DNA from: Triticum aestivum
Lineage: Eukaryota > Streptophyta > Magnoliopsida > Poales > Poaceae
DNA length: 64,000 nucleotides
Direction of reading: 5' to 3'
Assembly (NCBI RefSeq): GCF_018294505.1
Contig: NC_057794.1
Location: 191,077,114-191,141,113 of the forward strand
The notes beneath the pieces are model-generated. The model was not told where the DNA came from. It did not search any database and saw only the letters and a program-made list of their open reading frames with translations. A program made the translations under genes and the position numbers. Shown piece by piece: positions 11,744 through 23,957 of the stretch. Each line of letters opens with the position of its first letter. Position 1 is the first letter of the stretch.

Positions 11744-14073
11744 AGGCTAACAGTTGGTTCAAGCATGACTACGTAGTAGTCTTATAATAAAACACTACCG
11801 AGTTCAGGTTGGGAACCATCATCGAGGATATCGTAGTCCTTACGTAGGTCGTGATTCTTAAGTAGGAACTTCTTCGCCTCGAACAAATCAATCAGTGGCT
11901 TTGTGCTAGGAAGCACATATGGAATGGAGGCGTCCAACCTATCAAACCATATAGTACTTTGCATATAGGCATGACTAACTTGGGACGATTCCTAAGGGAA
12001 CAAAAACAATCTTTCTCGAATTCACGGCGGCAACTTGCATTGAATGCACATGAATTAGGGGAAGTCACTTCTTTCACCATAACATATACTTCATGAGCTA
12101 GCATGAAGAAAATGCTTTCAAAAGTTTCCAACACTAACTTAGATGTTCAATATGAATCATTGACAGGATGAAAATATTGTCAATGGGCTGAACAACAATC
12201 CATCCAGGCTTCCATATAGATGGAATTCCACAATTAAGTGAACAAGATGATAGCATTGGTCAGACCCAAAGGATATAATGGTTTATGGTTGAGGAAAACA
12301 ACCATGAGTAAGACAACATTACGAACATCGTTGGTTCTGATTTGACTTGACGATAGCCTGTACTCAAGTCAAAGTTTTGACAAGGAAATAGATCCAACAA
12401 CTGATCACGAGGACCAATCGATGGAGATATCATCTTTCTTCAACACACACACACACAAAAAAAGATATCCCTTAACATGAACTAAGTCAGAGAAGCTTTT
12501 ATCTTCCAACTCTCCATGTTGTTGTTTGGCTTAACCAACTAGCTCAGGGGTATCCAACACAGATTCTTGGAGAATGGGTGGTTTGGAGGAAAACCAACAT
12601 GATCACGAGCTCAACATAGCGGTCAGGTGACAACCTGGTAATACTTCCGAGAAGATATTCGGAACATCACGAACCACCGATATGTTACTAGGCTCGAGAA
12701 AAATCTTGTTTTTCAAGGCAAGACGATATGATCAAAAGAGTGAGGGATTGACACAATCATCACTCATTGATCGAAGAGTGCACCAGAAATAAGGACTAGG
12801 TAGCACGATCAATCTTAGGATGATGATTTAATAATCAACACTCTAAAAATGAGAATATTGTCCATTTACTACAAAGCAACGAGTTGCTCGGAGTATTGAT
12901 TTCACACATCACAATTCACTTGTCGGCATTCCAGTTACAATAACACGGGAACCGAGGAATGAACAATGATGGCAAGAAGTATCACTGCAATAAGAATTCA
13001 TAAGAGATGGTGCAATTCTCATGATATTCCTGACATAAAGTGGGTAACACTTCAGGGTAGAACAGAATCAAAAGCTGGGTTGGCATTTGATCTGCGAAAT
13101 ACAACTGCTTTGACCCAATCCTAGAAATGGATGAGGTACTGTAGTTTGTTTCTCCTAGTCATTCCGAACTAGAATGGCTTGACGGACCACAAGAACGATA
13201 GGCACCGATGAACGAAAGCTCACATACTCTTGACTATCAATTGATAGATGAAGGTCGGAATATAACTGAAGGGGGACAACTCAAAGGAACATATGATTTT
13301 CTGAGTTGCGAATGCATAGATTAGTATGTCGAGCAAAGCTCAACATTTCTTCCAGATAACCCGTGTGGAAAGGTAGAACTGGCAGAGTTACAATTTAGAA
13401 TGGATAACTCCTCAAGAGCACTTTGGTTCTGATCTTTTGGTTCAAAAGAACTTCTGCCATAAGAAGTTCATGGTATTTGGAAGAAGGAAATACCACAGAC
13501 CTCGAGGACTATCGCAAAGGTTACTAATATCCTAAAGGTATGAGCAACACTATCAACACGAGGTAAGTAGGGTGAATCTTGGGTCAAGAACCCAAGAGTA
13601 GAATACCTACTAACTAAATAACATCACGAGATGCTATCAAGAATGGTGGCCAGAATCATCACACAGGGAACACCAAACATGTCTAGATTACTATCTCTAA
13701 GATACCCTAGTGTCATAATAATAGCTCGAACATGTATGTCAAGACAATAGAGTACCTCAACTCATTGATTAGTGTGCTTATTCTGACCAAAAGGACATTG
13801 GGAACGGAAAGAAATGATTTGCAAATGCATCAGATTGTTTAGAAACCTGGGATGACTCGGACATCATAACGGCTGTAAATGTTCGAAAAAGATTTGAGAC
13901 ATCCTACAAAATGATGGCATAGCCACTCAACATCATAGTAACAAGGTTCTTAGGCCAGCTATGAACATACGGAAGTAGTAGAAGCTGAACTGAGACTTGA
14001 AACCACAATCCTATAAGTCTACGGATTAGTAACACGTGATGCTGATAGATATACGAGAAGCCTAGTTCTTAAT
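11744..14073 (-). other. Degenerate retrotransposon interior, nothing recognisable
   Basis: About 2.3 kb of AT-rich interior of the element at 11435-18559. I find no frame over about 80 residues and no gag, pol or RNA gene signature. Confidence 0.55.
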
Positions 14074-14137
14074 TGTGATAGCCTGGCTTATTAGGGATGA
14101 TAGACTACTCATATCAATAAGGAATTCCTTCTTTTCC

Positions 14138-14231
14138 GGGAGCCCATTCGGACAAAACTCCAAAGTTAAGCGTGCTCAGCTTGTAGTAGTGTCAGGATGG
14201 GTGACCGACTGGGAAGTTGCTCCCGGGTGCA
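14138..14231 (+). ncRNA. 5S rRNA-like segment in Cassandra 5' LTR
   Basis: CCCATTCGGACAAAACTCC, AAGTTAAGCGTGCTC and AGGATGGGTGACC follow the order and spacing of plant 5S rRNA. The last two correspond to the A-box and C-box of the internal pol III promoter (about 14163-14177 and 14194-14206). The 5' end of 5S is not preserved. It is a retroelement promoter or RNA fold, not a ribosomal gene. Confidence 0.88.
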
Positions 14232-14340
14232 CACGAGTGAGGACAAAGTGCGCAGAAAAGACTAGTATGGATCTGTGGGGCTAGTCTAGATCCCACCAGG
14301 AGTAACGACCACCGGAGGGTGTGTCCGGGGCGTTACAAGT

Positions 14341-14352
14341 TGGTATCAGAGC
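14341..14352 (+). other. Cassandra primer-binding site
   Basis: TGGTATCAGAGC, three bases after the 5' LTR, complementary to the 3' end of initiator tRNA-Met. Confidence 0.9.
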
Positions 14353-14520
14353 CGACCCTCGCGGTTACACGGATGGTTGCGGACAGGTGCGTGGTCATGT
14401 TGTTCATGACGTTTGTGACCCGTCGTGGCACCTAGCATGGCACATGTACCGGACTAGAAGCACAGACGTTTGTGCCAAGAGGGAACGTTCCTGTGGCCCG
14501 GCGAGGACGTCAGTTCCTCT

Positions 14521-14533
14521 GAGTGGGGGCGTA
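14521..14533 (+). other. Cassandra polypurine tract
   Basis: GAGTGGGGGCGTA immediately precedes the 3' LTR. Confidence 0.7.
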
Positions 14534-14597
14534 TGTGATAGCCTGGCTTATTAGGGATGATCGACTACTCATATCAATAAGGAATTCCTTCTTTTCC

Positions 14598-14691
14598 GGG
14601 AGCCCATTCGGACAGAACTCCAAAGTTAAGTGTGCTCAGCTTGGAGTAGTGTTAGGATGGGTGACCGACCGGGAAGTTGCTCCCGGGTGCG
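14598..14691 (+). ncRNA. 5S rRNA-like segment in Cassandra 3' LTR
   Basis: Second copy of the 5S-derived block. The A-box reads AAGTTAAGTGTGCTC, one transition from the 5' LTR copy, while the C-box AGGATGGGTGACC is unchanged. Confidence 0.88.
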
Positions 14692-14960
14692 CACGAGTGA
14701 GGACAAAGTGCGCAGAAAAGACTAGTATTGATCTGTGGGGCCAGTCTAGATCCCGCCAGGAGTGACGACCACCGGCGGGTGTGTCCGGGGCGTTACATTA
14801 ATCCCCATAGAAGAGAGAGGATGACTCAGATCAGAAGGACATAAGGTAAAGGAGTAAAAAGAGCCTTATGCTCCCTTCCACAATCAATTCCCTTATATAA
14901 CTAAAGCATTTCTAGACACGACTTCGACCAGTTTGGCTTGGTAATCCTATAGGCAGTCAG

Positions 14961-14972
14961 GCTCTGATACCA
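14961..14972 (-). other. Primer-binding site of the 11435-18559 element
   Basis: GCTCTGATACCA on the plus strand is TGGTATCAGAGC on the minus strand. It sits next to the LTR end at 14977 and fixes the element's orientation. Confidence 0.85.
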
Positions 14973-14976
14973 AAGC

Positions 14977-17900
14977 TGTCAGGACCCCGATTCCAAGTCG
15001 CATCGATCTAGCCGGTAACACCTCATATCACTTTGCGGCCTCACGCACGGTATTCCCACGGGTGTCTCCTTACCATGGCCCAGGACCGATTGCGCCTTTT
15101 GGCTCACGTATATGATAGTGTCGCTAGCATCCATGTGACAGAGAACCCGGGCCGACATGACTAGTCGTGAACCCAAAGTGCCACTAGCTTATGGGGACAG
15201 GCATACATGAATCAACATCGAGCATGTCGGTCAGCAGCGTGCGAATCCAGGCTGTAGCACTAGGCTAACAGTACTCCGGTGAACCGGGCTATAGCAGGCT
15301 AGGCAGGACTCCGGATGTCACCGCGTGACATTTCCCTGAAGGGACAGACACAGGAACGAAGTGAATCACATGCCGGCCAGTCAAGTGTTCCGGAGCAGTA
15401 GTGCTGGGCTAGCAGGACTCCGGTGAACCGGGCTGTAGCGGACTACTATGGCTCATGGAAGCACAAGACTACATTTCCCCATAAGAGAGGCTACCAAGGA
15501 TAAACAACTAGGTTGTCGGATCCCACACATACCAAGCATTTCAATCATACAGACAATATGCTCGATATGTGTAAATACAACATGGCATCACAACATAACT
15601 CTATGACTCAAGTATTTATTCATTAGGCTCCGAGGAGCGAGATATTACAATCATGGGTCTCATGACCCAACATTCAGAGCATACAAGTCAAGCACATGCG
15701 GAAGCTTAACATGTTTGAGTACAGACAACTACAAATGAAGAAGGCTGAGAAGCCTGACTATCTACAAGACCCTCCCAAGGGTACAAGATCGTAGCTGAGG
15801 TAACGAGCTAAACATCGAAGTCCATGCGGAACTACTAGTGAGACTGAAGTCTCTCTGCAAAAACATAAATTAAGGAAACGAGAGTACAAAATGTACAGAG
15901 TAAGACTTACATCAGAAGTAGCTACATATGCATCATTATCAACAAAAGGGATGGTGGGGTTTAACTGCAGCAATCCAGCTTTTGACTCAGTGGCTAACCT
16001 GAACTACGACTGCAAGTAACTCTTTTGAGGTGGCGCACACGAGTCCACATATTCACCATATCAATACTCCACTATGGATCCGCTCCCATCTCCCTACGAG
16101 AAGGCCATCCATAGCACTCACGCTTATCTCGCGCATTTTAGAGTATCCATTTTCATTTGTCTATGAACTATGCAAGGGGTCCAAGTTTCCATATCCGTGG
16201 AATCCGGCTATTCGAATAGATAATGATAACCCTGCAGGGGTGTACTTCTTCACACACGCTCTCGCCACTTACCACCATGTACACGTTGTGTATCTCGGCA
16301 ACCTTCAAGCGGAAGCCTGGTGAGGGAGTCGGCCACGACCTGACTAACCAACAAGTCTCTAGTCTAGGTTTATCGCCTATTAGGGTTCCATCCGCAAGGA
16401 GATCCGGCCGGGGTGTCACTCACGGCCCCAAACGATGTGTGCAGGGTTCCCAAGCCCACCATCCGGGTGCCACTTGGTACACCGTGCCACTGTGCCTAGT
16501 CTGTCCCAAGCCCACCTGTACCGGGTGCCACTTGGTAGACTACTAACACTACCTACAAACAACAGAAACTAGTTGCAACTCCTAGATAGAGATCAAGTTG
16601 ATTAATAAGTCGAGAGGGGTCAAGTTACCGGAACCCAATGTGTCATAGTAACTGTTCATGGATCACAAACACAGAACTCAGTTCCTGAGGACGGCTGCAA
16701 TGAGACAACCCACCATGTACTCTTACATGGCCTCTCACCGCTACCTTTACCAAATCATGTTCACACACTTAGCTCACACACAGTAGGACATGTTCATCAC
16801 CATTCCAATTCATTCCCGATGAATCAGACCTAACTCAACTCTAAGCAATAGCAGGCATGACAAACAAGCATGAATGACTAGGCACACCAGGGCTCAAACA
16901 ACTCCTACTCATGCTAGTGGGTTTCATCTATTTACTATGGCAATGACATGTCGTGCAATGGAAAGGGGTTCAACTACCGCAACATGTAACAGTTGAATCG
17001 TTGTTGTCCTAATGCATCAAAAGAGAGCATGAGCGAGAGAGTGGGATTGTATCAGAATGAACAAGGTTTTTTTTCTTGCCTGGCACTTCTGAAGATAGTA
17101 TAGCTCTTCATCGGTGTCACCGAACTCATCGTCGGAACACGTCTATCGAGAGGGGACAACCACCGGCAATAGAGAAGGAACACAATCAATGCAATGCACA
17201 ACATGATGCATGATAATGACATGACAATATGTTGTTGATTGAGCTAATGCAACTAGCAACACAATTAAATGAAGTTGGTTTGAACCCAAAGTTCAAATTC
17301 GAACTCCACATGTGGTTATTTAAATACCATTCATTTGATTTGTCCTATACAGTAGCCTTAAGTTGTTATAACATGCGTGAAAATGGTACAGATGGATAGA
17401 TTGGATTTTTCTAATAATTTTTCATATATAATTTAGTTCATTTGGAGTTATGCTTGATTTTCTATGATTTATAGAAGTTATAACTATTTTCTGGAATTTC
17501 CTATATTAAATTTAATCCAGAAAATTATTTACTGCGTCAGTATGACGCCAGTGTGACGTCATCAGGTCAACAGCATCAGAGAGGGGTTCGGTGCGGAGGC
17601 TCACAGCGAGGCTAACGAGCGCGAGGGGGTGGTCGGGGATGCACTGACGACGATGAATCGTTCGACGGTGGCCGTCGATGCAGAGGACGAAGATGGCGTC
17701 GATGACGGTGTTCCAGGGCGTCCGGCACCGTGTGTCTTGGTGGAGATGGCGTAGAGCTCGACGACGGAGCTTTCTAGCATGGTGGGGAGGCCATACGAGC
17801 TCGGTTGGCATAGTGGTAGAGGACGGTGGCGATGGGCGCGCTCGGACGTGAGAGAGAGACGAGGGAGAGGAGGGGATGAGCACGTGGGAGCAGAGAGAGG

Positions 17901-18559
17901 GGCCGGAGTGTTGTGTGGCGCTCGTGGAGGCGTTCAGACCCTCGGCAGCAAGCAGGAGCTGGCGAGGCGCGGGCTCACGCGCGTCGGCCACATGCGCGCT
18001 GTCCTCCTGGCAGGAGGTAGGCGATGACTGGCCTGGGCCAACAGTGCTAGGTTGGCACAGGTAAGGCCCAGGTGTGTCATTTTCTCTCTGTCCTCTCTAA
18101 TTCTTTCTGTTTTCTATTTTGTTTTAATTATTTTGCCACTGATTCAAATTCAAAGTAAATCAAAGCAGGGCAAAACCTCATGAATATCTGTATGTTGCCA
18201 TTATGGGCTTTTCCAAAGGCACATAAATAATTTCAGGGCCTTTTGAAATATATTCTATATAAAATTAATATAATCCAAAAGTCAAATACTTATTGATTTA
18301 ATTTCAAAGGCCCAAAATAAATATCCCTGAGACTCCAAAAATATTGGTTTGAGTTTTACTTCTTCCCAATATTTTTATAGCTTAACAGAAACATTTTCTT
18401 GGGTTTGTTTGAAGCAATTTTTAATGTTGATCATTTTTAGAAATGATCTCTGAGGCTTTCCACTTTCCCCAATTCACATTTAAACAGAATTTAAACATGA
18501 TGCATGGATGCCACTCACTGATGCAACTAATTACAAAGAAGAATTCTAGGGCTGTGACA
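14977..18559 (-). repeat. Complete 3583 bp 5' LTR
   Basis: On the minus strand it runs from TGTCACAG to CCTGACA. A GC-rich, CpG-rich block at about 17540-18010 resembles a plant gene leader and gives chance open frames. The rest is AT-rich. No protein family was recognised inside. Confidence 0.75.
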
Positions 18560-20108
18560 GAAGATGAGCGCGGTCTGTGCGACAGGCCTCACCTCGTAGA
18601 AGGTCGGCACTTCAGCATCAAGCTCCAAGAGACCTTCGATGTTGAAATGGTACGCAACGACGACAAGTGTTTTTTGTTATTTTTTGCACGACTTCTCTGC
18701 TTCTTCAACATGTAATTTTCGTCTTTTACAATTCGACTAGCTTATCCCCTGCCATGCAAGACGCTGTGTCTTGGAGAAGAATGGTTTTGAATATCATGAA
18801 AGCATTGGGACAAAGATAATTCAACTAAGGACCCCATCATGGTTATGATTTTGCTGTAAATCTAAACAATTCTGTGAACTCATCCAATTTTGGTTGCCTG
18901 AATTGGGAAGCACTTTGCAAGGCGTATGATTTTCATGAGGCTATGCTTCTCACCTACGATGTTGGTGATCCTAACATTGACGAAAAGAATATGACCATTT
19001 GGGTCCTTGTTGACACGCTTCCAGTTCTACCGCTATGTGAGTTTTTCAAACATATTTATTAAGTAATTTATATTGTTTATTTCAAAATAGTTGACAGCTT
19101 ATTTTCATTCTTCAAAAAATGTACCAAAGATGGTAGACAAAACCTACTACTACAATGATGAAGCACAATTAACTTATAAGGAGAAAGATGGTCTTATCGT
19201 ATTTTTTACTGATCTTGAGAATTACAATAGCTATTATCAAACTGCTCCACATTATGGTCAATACGTGCCACTAGTGCAAGTGTTGAACTACGGTAACAAC
19301 AATGGAGATAGCATGGTAAGATTTTCTACTATTACGACATCCATGCATCTTTTGCATAAATTCTTCTAAAACTAAACTACATTGCTAACTACAAAGTTAT
19401 TACTATGTTTTTGAACAGAAAATCCTGATGGATTGTGTGCCTCATCTGATGTTGCCGAGAGGTCGCATTGATGTTATGAGCTTACGGCCACAACGGCCAG
19501 GTCATCCGCAGTTTCCACATCACTCATGTCCATATCGGATTTCTAAAAGTGAGGTAGCCATGATAATAAATAATTTCAAAAAATGTTTCGACCATCGTAG
19601 AGAGCTAATTGGAAGCAACATTGTGCGTAGGCCAAGACTTGGAAACAGAATGATCTCTATTCTTTATTATGGAGAGTCCATTTTCCTTAATGGAGAGTTA
19701 ATGCCTATCTTGTTTTATGATATTCTACCAAAGAGAGGGTAGAGTAGGTCCTATGAGAGGAGTAGGTCCTAGCTAGAATGTGTTATTATGTGCTACAATG
19801 TGTTAGAGTTGATGATGATGATGAGTTGTGATTATGACTAGTGACCAACTTGTTATATGATGTCTCATTGACGAAAATTGTTTGGTGGTGAGGACAAGTG
19901 GTAATGAATATGCTATTTAAACAGACTAGTTCATGATGAGTTGTTATTGTATAGAAGATATATCTATTTAAACATGTACAACGCCAAAATACGAAAAAAA
20001 GAACATAAATTTTAGAAGTGGCGCGGGCCAAAATATTAGCAGCAGCGCTCATTTACTAGTAGCGCTTTCCAGTGCTGCGCTACTAGTATCTAAACTTACC
20101 AGTAGCGC

Positions 20109-23100
20109 TGTGACGCCCCCGATTCAATCGTACACTAATCATGCACGCAAATGTGTACGATCAAGATCAGGGACTCACGGGAAGATATCACAACACAACT
20201 CTAAAACATAAATAAGTCATACAAGCATCATAATACAAGCCAGGGGGCCTCGAGGGCTCGAATACAAGTGCTCGATCATAGACGAGTCAGCGGAAGCAAC
20301 AATATTTGAGTACAGACATAAGTTAAACAAGTTTGCCTTAAGAAGGCTAGCACAAACTGGGTTACAGATCGAAAGAGGCGCAGGCCTCCTGCCTGGGATC
20401 CTCCTAACTACTCTTGGGCGTCGTCAGCGGCCTGCATGTAGTAGTAGGCACCTCCAGTGTAGTAGTCGTCGTCGACGGTGGCGTCTAGCTCATGGACTCC
20501 AACATCTGGTTGCGACAACCAGAAAGAAAGGAAACGGGGAAAAAAGGGGGGAGAAAGCAACCGTGAGTACTCATCCGAAGTACTCGCAAGCAAGGAACTA
20601 CACTACATATGCATGGGTATATGTGTAAGGAGGCCATATCGGTGGACTGAACTGCAGAATGCCAGAATAAGGGGGGGATAGCTAGTCCTATCGAAGACTA
20701 CGCTTCTGGCAGCCTCCGCCTTGCAGCATGTAGAAGAGAGTAGATTGAAGTCCTCCAAGTAGCATCTCCAAGTAGCATCTCCAGGTAGCATCTCCAAGTA
20801 GCATCGCATAGCATAACCCTACCCGGCAATCCTCCCCTCGTCACCCTGTGGAAAAGCGATCACCGGGTTGTCTGTGGAACTTGGAAGGGTGTGTTTTATT
20901 AAGTATCCGGTTCTAGTTGTCATAAGGTCAAGGTACAACTCCAAGTCGTCCTATTACCGAAGATCACGGCTATTCGAATAGATTAACTTCCCTGCAGGAG
21001 TGCACCAACTTACCCAACACGCTTGATCCCATTTGGCCGAACACACTTTCCTGGGTCATGCCCGGCCGCGGAAGATCAACACGTCGCAGCCCCACCTAGG
21101 CACAACAGAGAGGTCAGCACGCCGGTCTAAACCTAAGCGCACAGGGGTCTGGGCCCATCGCCCTTAGCACACCTGCACGTTGCGTACGCGGCCGGTGAGC
21201 AGACCTAGCAACCTCCATTACAAAGGAAGTTGCGTTAACGCAGTCCAACCCGGCGCGCGCCACTCAGTCGCTGACGTCACGAAGTGCTTCGGCTGATACC
21301 ACGACGCCGGGATACCCATAACTACTCCCGCGTAGATGGTTAGTGCGTATAGGCTCGTAGCCAACTCAGATCAAATACCAAGATCTCGTTAAGCGTGTTA
21401 AATATTCGCGAACACCGACCAGGGCCAGGCCCACCTGTCTCCTAGGTGGTCTCAACCTGCCCTGCCGCTCCGCCACAAAGTAACAGTCGGGGGCCGTCGG
21501 GAACCCAGGCCCACCTCTACCGGGATGGAGCCACCTGCCCCTTCAGCCCCCATCTCCGAACAGTATCACAGGTAATGTAACCGTGTAAAGTATATCGTAT
21601 ATGCCCGTGATCACCTCCCGAAGTGATCACGGCCCAGTAGTATAGCATGGCAGACGGACAAGAGTGTAGGGCCACTGATGGAACACTAGCATCCTATACT
21701 AAGCAGTAGGATAGCAGGTAATGGTAACAACAGTAGTAGCTTGGACAGGTTATGCATCAGGATAGGAATAACGGAAAGCAGTAACATGCTACACTACTCT
21801 AATGCAAGCAGTATAGAGAAGAATAGGCAATATCTGGTGATCAAGGGGGGGGCTTGCCTGGTTGCTCTGGCAAGAGAGAGGGGTCGTCAACTCCGTAGTC
21901 GAACTGGTCAGCAGCAGCGTCGGTCTCGTAGTCTACCGGAGAGAAGAGGGGGAAGAAATAATGAATACAGAGCAAACAAAGCATCACAAAATATAACAAG
22001 GCAATACGCGGTGTTCGGTGTGCCCTAACGCGGTAGTAGGTGATACCGGTGAAGGGGGGAAAACATCCCGGAAAGTATTCCCGGTGTTTCGTGTTTTCTG
22101 ATAGATGAACCGGAGGGGGAAAGTTGTGGGTTTGATATGTTAGGGGTGTGTGGTGGACGAACGGGCTACGTATCCGGGTTCGTCTCATCGTTCTGAGCAA
22201 CTTTCATGTAGAAAGTATTTTAATCCGAGTTACGGATTAAAAGATATGATTTTCTAAAGATTTTGTTAATTTCTGGAATTTAATTGATTACTTAATTAAT
22301 TTGAAAAACAGATTAATGACATCAGCATGATGTCATGCTGACATCAGCAGTCAACAGAGTTGACTTGGTCAAACTGACATGTGGGTCCAGGGGGACCCAC
22401 CTGTCATCCTCTATTTAGGTTAATTAGGGTTTAGGTTAATTAGTTAGCTTAATTAACTGTTTAGTTTAATTAGTGATTAGGTTAATCTAATCAAGATTAA
22501 TTAACTTAATTAATTACTTGATTAACTAATTAATATTTTAATTATTTTAGTTATTATTCATTTATTTATTTAATATATATTTTTAATGTTCCAGGGGCTG
22601 GGCCCCACTTGTCATACTCCAAGGGGCCCCAGTTGCCGGTGGCACATAGGCCACTGGAGCGGGCTTAACAGGCGCGGTCGGGGGCGCTCGCCCGAACCGG
22701 CACGGGCGAGGGGAAACACCGGGGCACCGGCGCCGGAGGTGGCCGCAGGGGGGGTGCGCGGGCGGGAGCGCTGGGGGCCAGTGCCGCTTGGTAGGGGCGG
22801 CACGAGCGACCGGTGTAGGACGTGGGGCGCGCGCGGCCAACGGCCAGCGGCGACGCCAGGAGAGGGGCGAGGCCATGGCCGAGGTGGCCGGAGCAGGGGA
22901 GTTAGTGGCGCAAGGCGGGGCCGGAGGCCACAGCGCCGGCCAGGCGGCCGGGGCGGCAAGCTGCGGTGGCGGGGACGCATGGCGACGTGGTCGGGGGCGA
23001 CGGGCACGGGTCGGGCGAGCCCAGTGCGCGGCCGGAGCATGGTGGTCGTGCGCGGCCGTCGGGACGGCCGCGGTGAGCGCGAGGGAGAGGGGGGAAGCTC

Positions 23101-23832
23101 ACGGTGGGGGAGTAGGGACTAGGGCAGTGGGCTCGGGGCGGAAGACGGGGACGACGTCGACAGAGTCGAGGCGGAGGAGCTCCGGGTGGCGTCGGTGAGG
23201 TGGCGGCGACGTCGACGGTGTTGAGTAGGCTTCGGGCCATGAGGGAGAGGAGACGGGGCTGCGGGGAGGAGGCCGGGAGGGGTGGCGCTCGGCGATTTGG
23301 TGGCGGGGTCGACGCGCGGGGAGACACGGTCACCAGGGTCGGGGGGTGGCGAGCGCCCCCGATCCAGATCGGGTCGTGGGGTGGGGGAGAGGAGCGAGGG
23401 ATCGTGGGGGAAGTGGGGGTGTGGTGGTGGATCGGGCTAGGGTTCAAGGGTGGTGGGGGGTTATGCGGGGAGAGGTGGGCCGGCCGGGGTGGGCTGGCCG
23501 AATGGGCCGGCCGGTTGGCTAGCTGGGTCGGTTGGCCCGGGGGTTTGGGGGGTTTCTTTTCTTTTTTTTGTTAGTTTGTTTTTTTCTATTTTATTTCTTT
23601 TAAAAGTATTTAGGCATTTTATAAAAATGTGTTTTTTGTACTATAATTACCTATGCCATTTTTGGCATAGCCCGAACATTTTAGTTTAATATTTTGAAAA
23701 CTTTTGTCGTTTGATTGATTTAGGATTTAAATTCAAAACGGTTTCGAATCAACCCGAGATTAATTACAGTGACAGAGGTGATGTGTCATCATTAGTAGAG
23801 GACTACTGTAGCTTGATTATCTAGGCGTCACA
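20109..23832 (-). repeat. Solo LTR, 3724 bp, with exact 5 bp target duplication
   Basis: Begins TGTGACGCC and ends GGCGTCACA (9 bp perfect inverted ends), flanked by AGCGC at 20104-20108 and 23833-23837. The paralogous locus near 51236 has a single AGCGC, so the borders are exact. No second LTR, primer-binding site or gag-pol is present, so it is a solo LTR. Orientation is inferred as minus from the position of a short Asp/Tyr/Gly-rich frame (20408-20593) near its inferred 3' end and of a GC-rich leader-like block at 22590-23480. Long frames in that GC-rich block are chance. Confidence 0.82.
20755..20806 (+). repeat. Four tandem 13 bp units AAGTAGCATCTCC
   Basis: Short tandem array inside the solo LTR; the third unit carries one substitution. 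Confidence 0.75.
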
Positions 23833-23957
23833 AGCGCTGGCCTAAACAAGCGCTACTACTACAAAATAGCTGGAGCGTCGTAGCAGTAGCGCTGGCGCCC
23901 GCGCTACTGGTAGCTCAAAAACCAGCGCTACTGGTAAGGTTTTCCATAGTAGTGATA

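Larger units (their letters stand above)
14074..14797 (+). mobile_element. Cassandra TRIM retrotransposon, full length
   Basis: Two 264 bp LTRs (14074-14337 and 14534-14797), both starting TGTGATAG and ending GTTACA, flank a 196 bp interior without coding capacity. A perfect 5 bp target duplication TTAAT lies at 14069-14073 and 14798-14802. The primer-binding site and a purine-rich tract are in place. Both LTRs contain a 5S rRNA-like block, the hallmark of Cassandra. By hand the LTRs differ at 12 of 264 positions (8 transitions, 4 transversions). It is nested in the interior of the larger element and therefore inserted later. Confidence 0.93.
11435..18559 (-). mobile_element. Long-LTR retrotransposon inserted in the inner CACTA, internally deleted
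   Basis: Borders are set by the empty site at 49669-49676. The duplicated target is GAAGC (11430-11434) and GAAGA (18560-18564), which is 4 of 5 bases; the empty site reads GAAGA. Orientation is minus: a complete 3583 bp LTR (14977-18559) followed leftward by a primer-binding site. The left LTR survives only as its last 309 bp or so (11435-11743), so the 3' part of the interior and most of the 3' LTR are deleted. About 3.2 kb of interior remains with no long frame. The 309 bp pair differs at about 7 positions. No gag-pol was recognised, so the family is left unnamed. Confidence 0.75.
11388..19742 (+). pseudogene. Captured B3-like gene in the inner CACTA, interrupted by a 7.1 kb LTR element
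   Basis: Pieces: 11388-11434 and 18565-18649 (one exon split by the insertion), 18741-19036, about 19116-19315, and 19419-19742. The predicted protein has two stretches resembling plant B3 DNA-binding folds (FGCLNWEALCKAYDF, and MIINNFKKCF with RRPRLGNRM). This is inference from pattern only. A one-base frameshift before HHGYD in exon 2 is shared with the copy at 49641-50875, so it predates the duplication. Here the exon 3 acceptor reads TTCAA where the other copy has TTCAG, so that site is lost, while the exon itself is open. Certainly not functional with the insertion in place. Confidence 0.6.
9740..23954 (+). mobile_element. Inner non-autonomous CACTA element, left copy, with two nested insertions
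   Basis: Termini are CACTACTAGGAAAA at 9740 and the inverted TTTTCCATAGTAGTG ending at 23954, flanked by the 3 bp duplication ATA (9737-9739, 23955-23957). Subterminal GTAGCGC-type repeats are dense at both ends. Without the two nested elements it is about 3.36 kb, the same as the intact copy at 47996-51357. It carries a 127-codon open frame and a B3-like multi-exon unit but no transposase, so it would need enzyme supplied in trans. Confidence 0.85.

Noticed and set aside
14138..14231. Genuine 5S rRNA gene
   Set aside because: The 5' third of 5S is missing and the block is repeated in two LTRs with target duplications, so it is Cassandra.
20755..20806. CRISPR-like array of short repeats
   Set aside because: 13 bp units are directly adjacent without spacers, in a plant LTR.
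22586..23574. Overlapping frames of 120-180 codons on both strands
   Set aside because: GC-rich block inside the solo LTR; all frames are open because stops are rare there, and none has a family signature.
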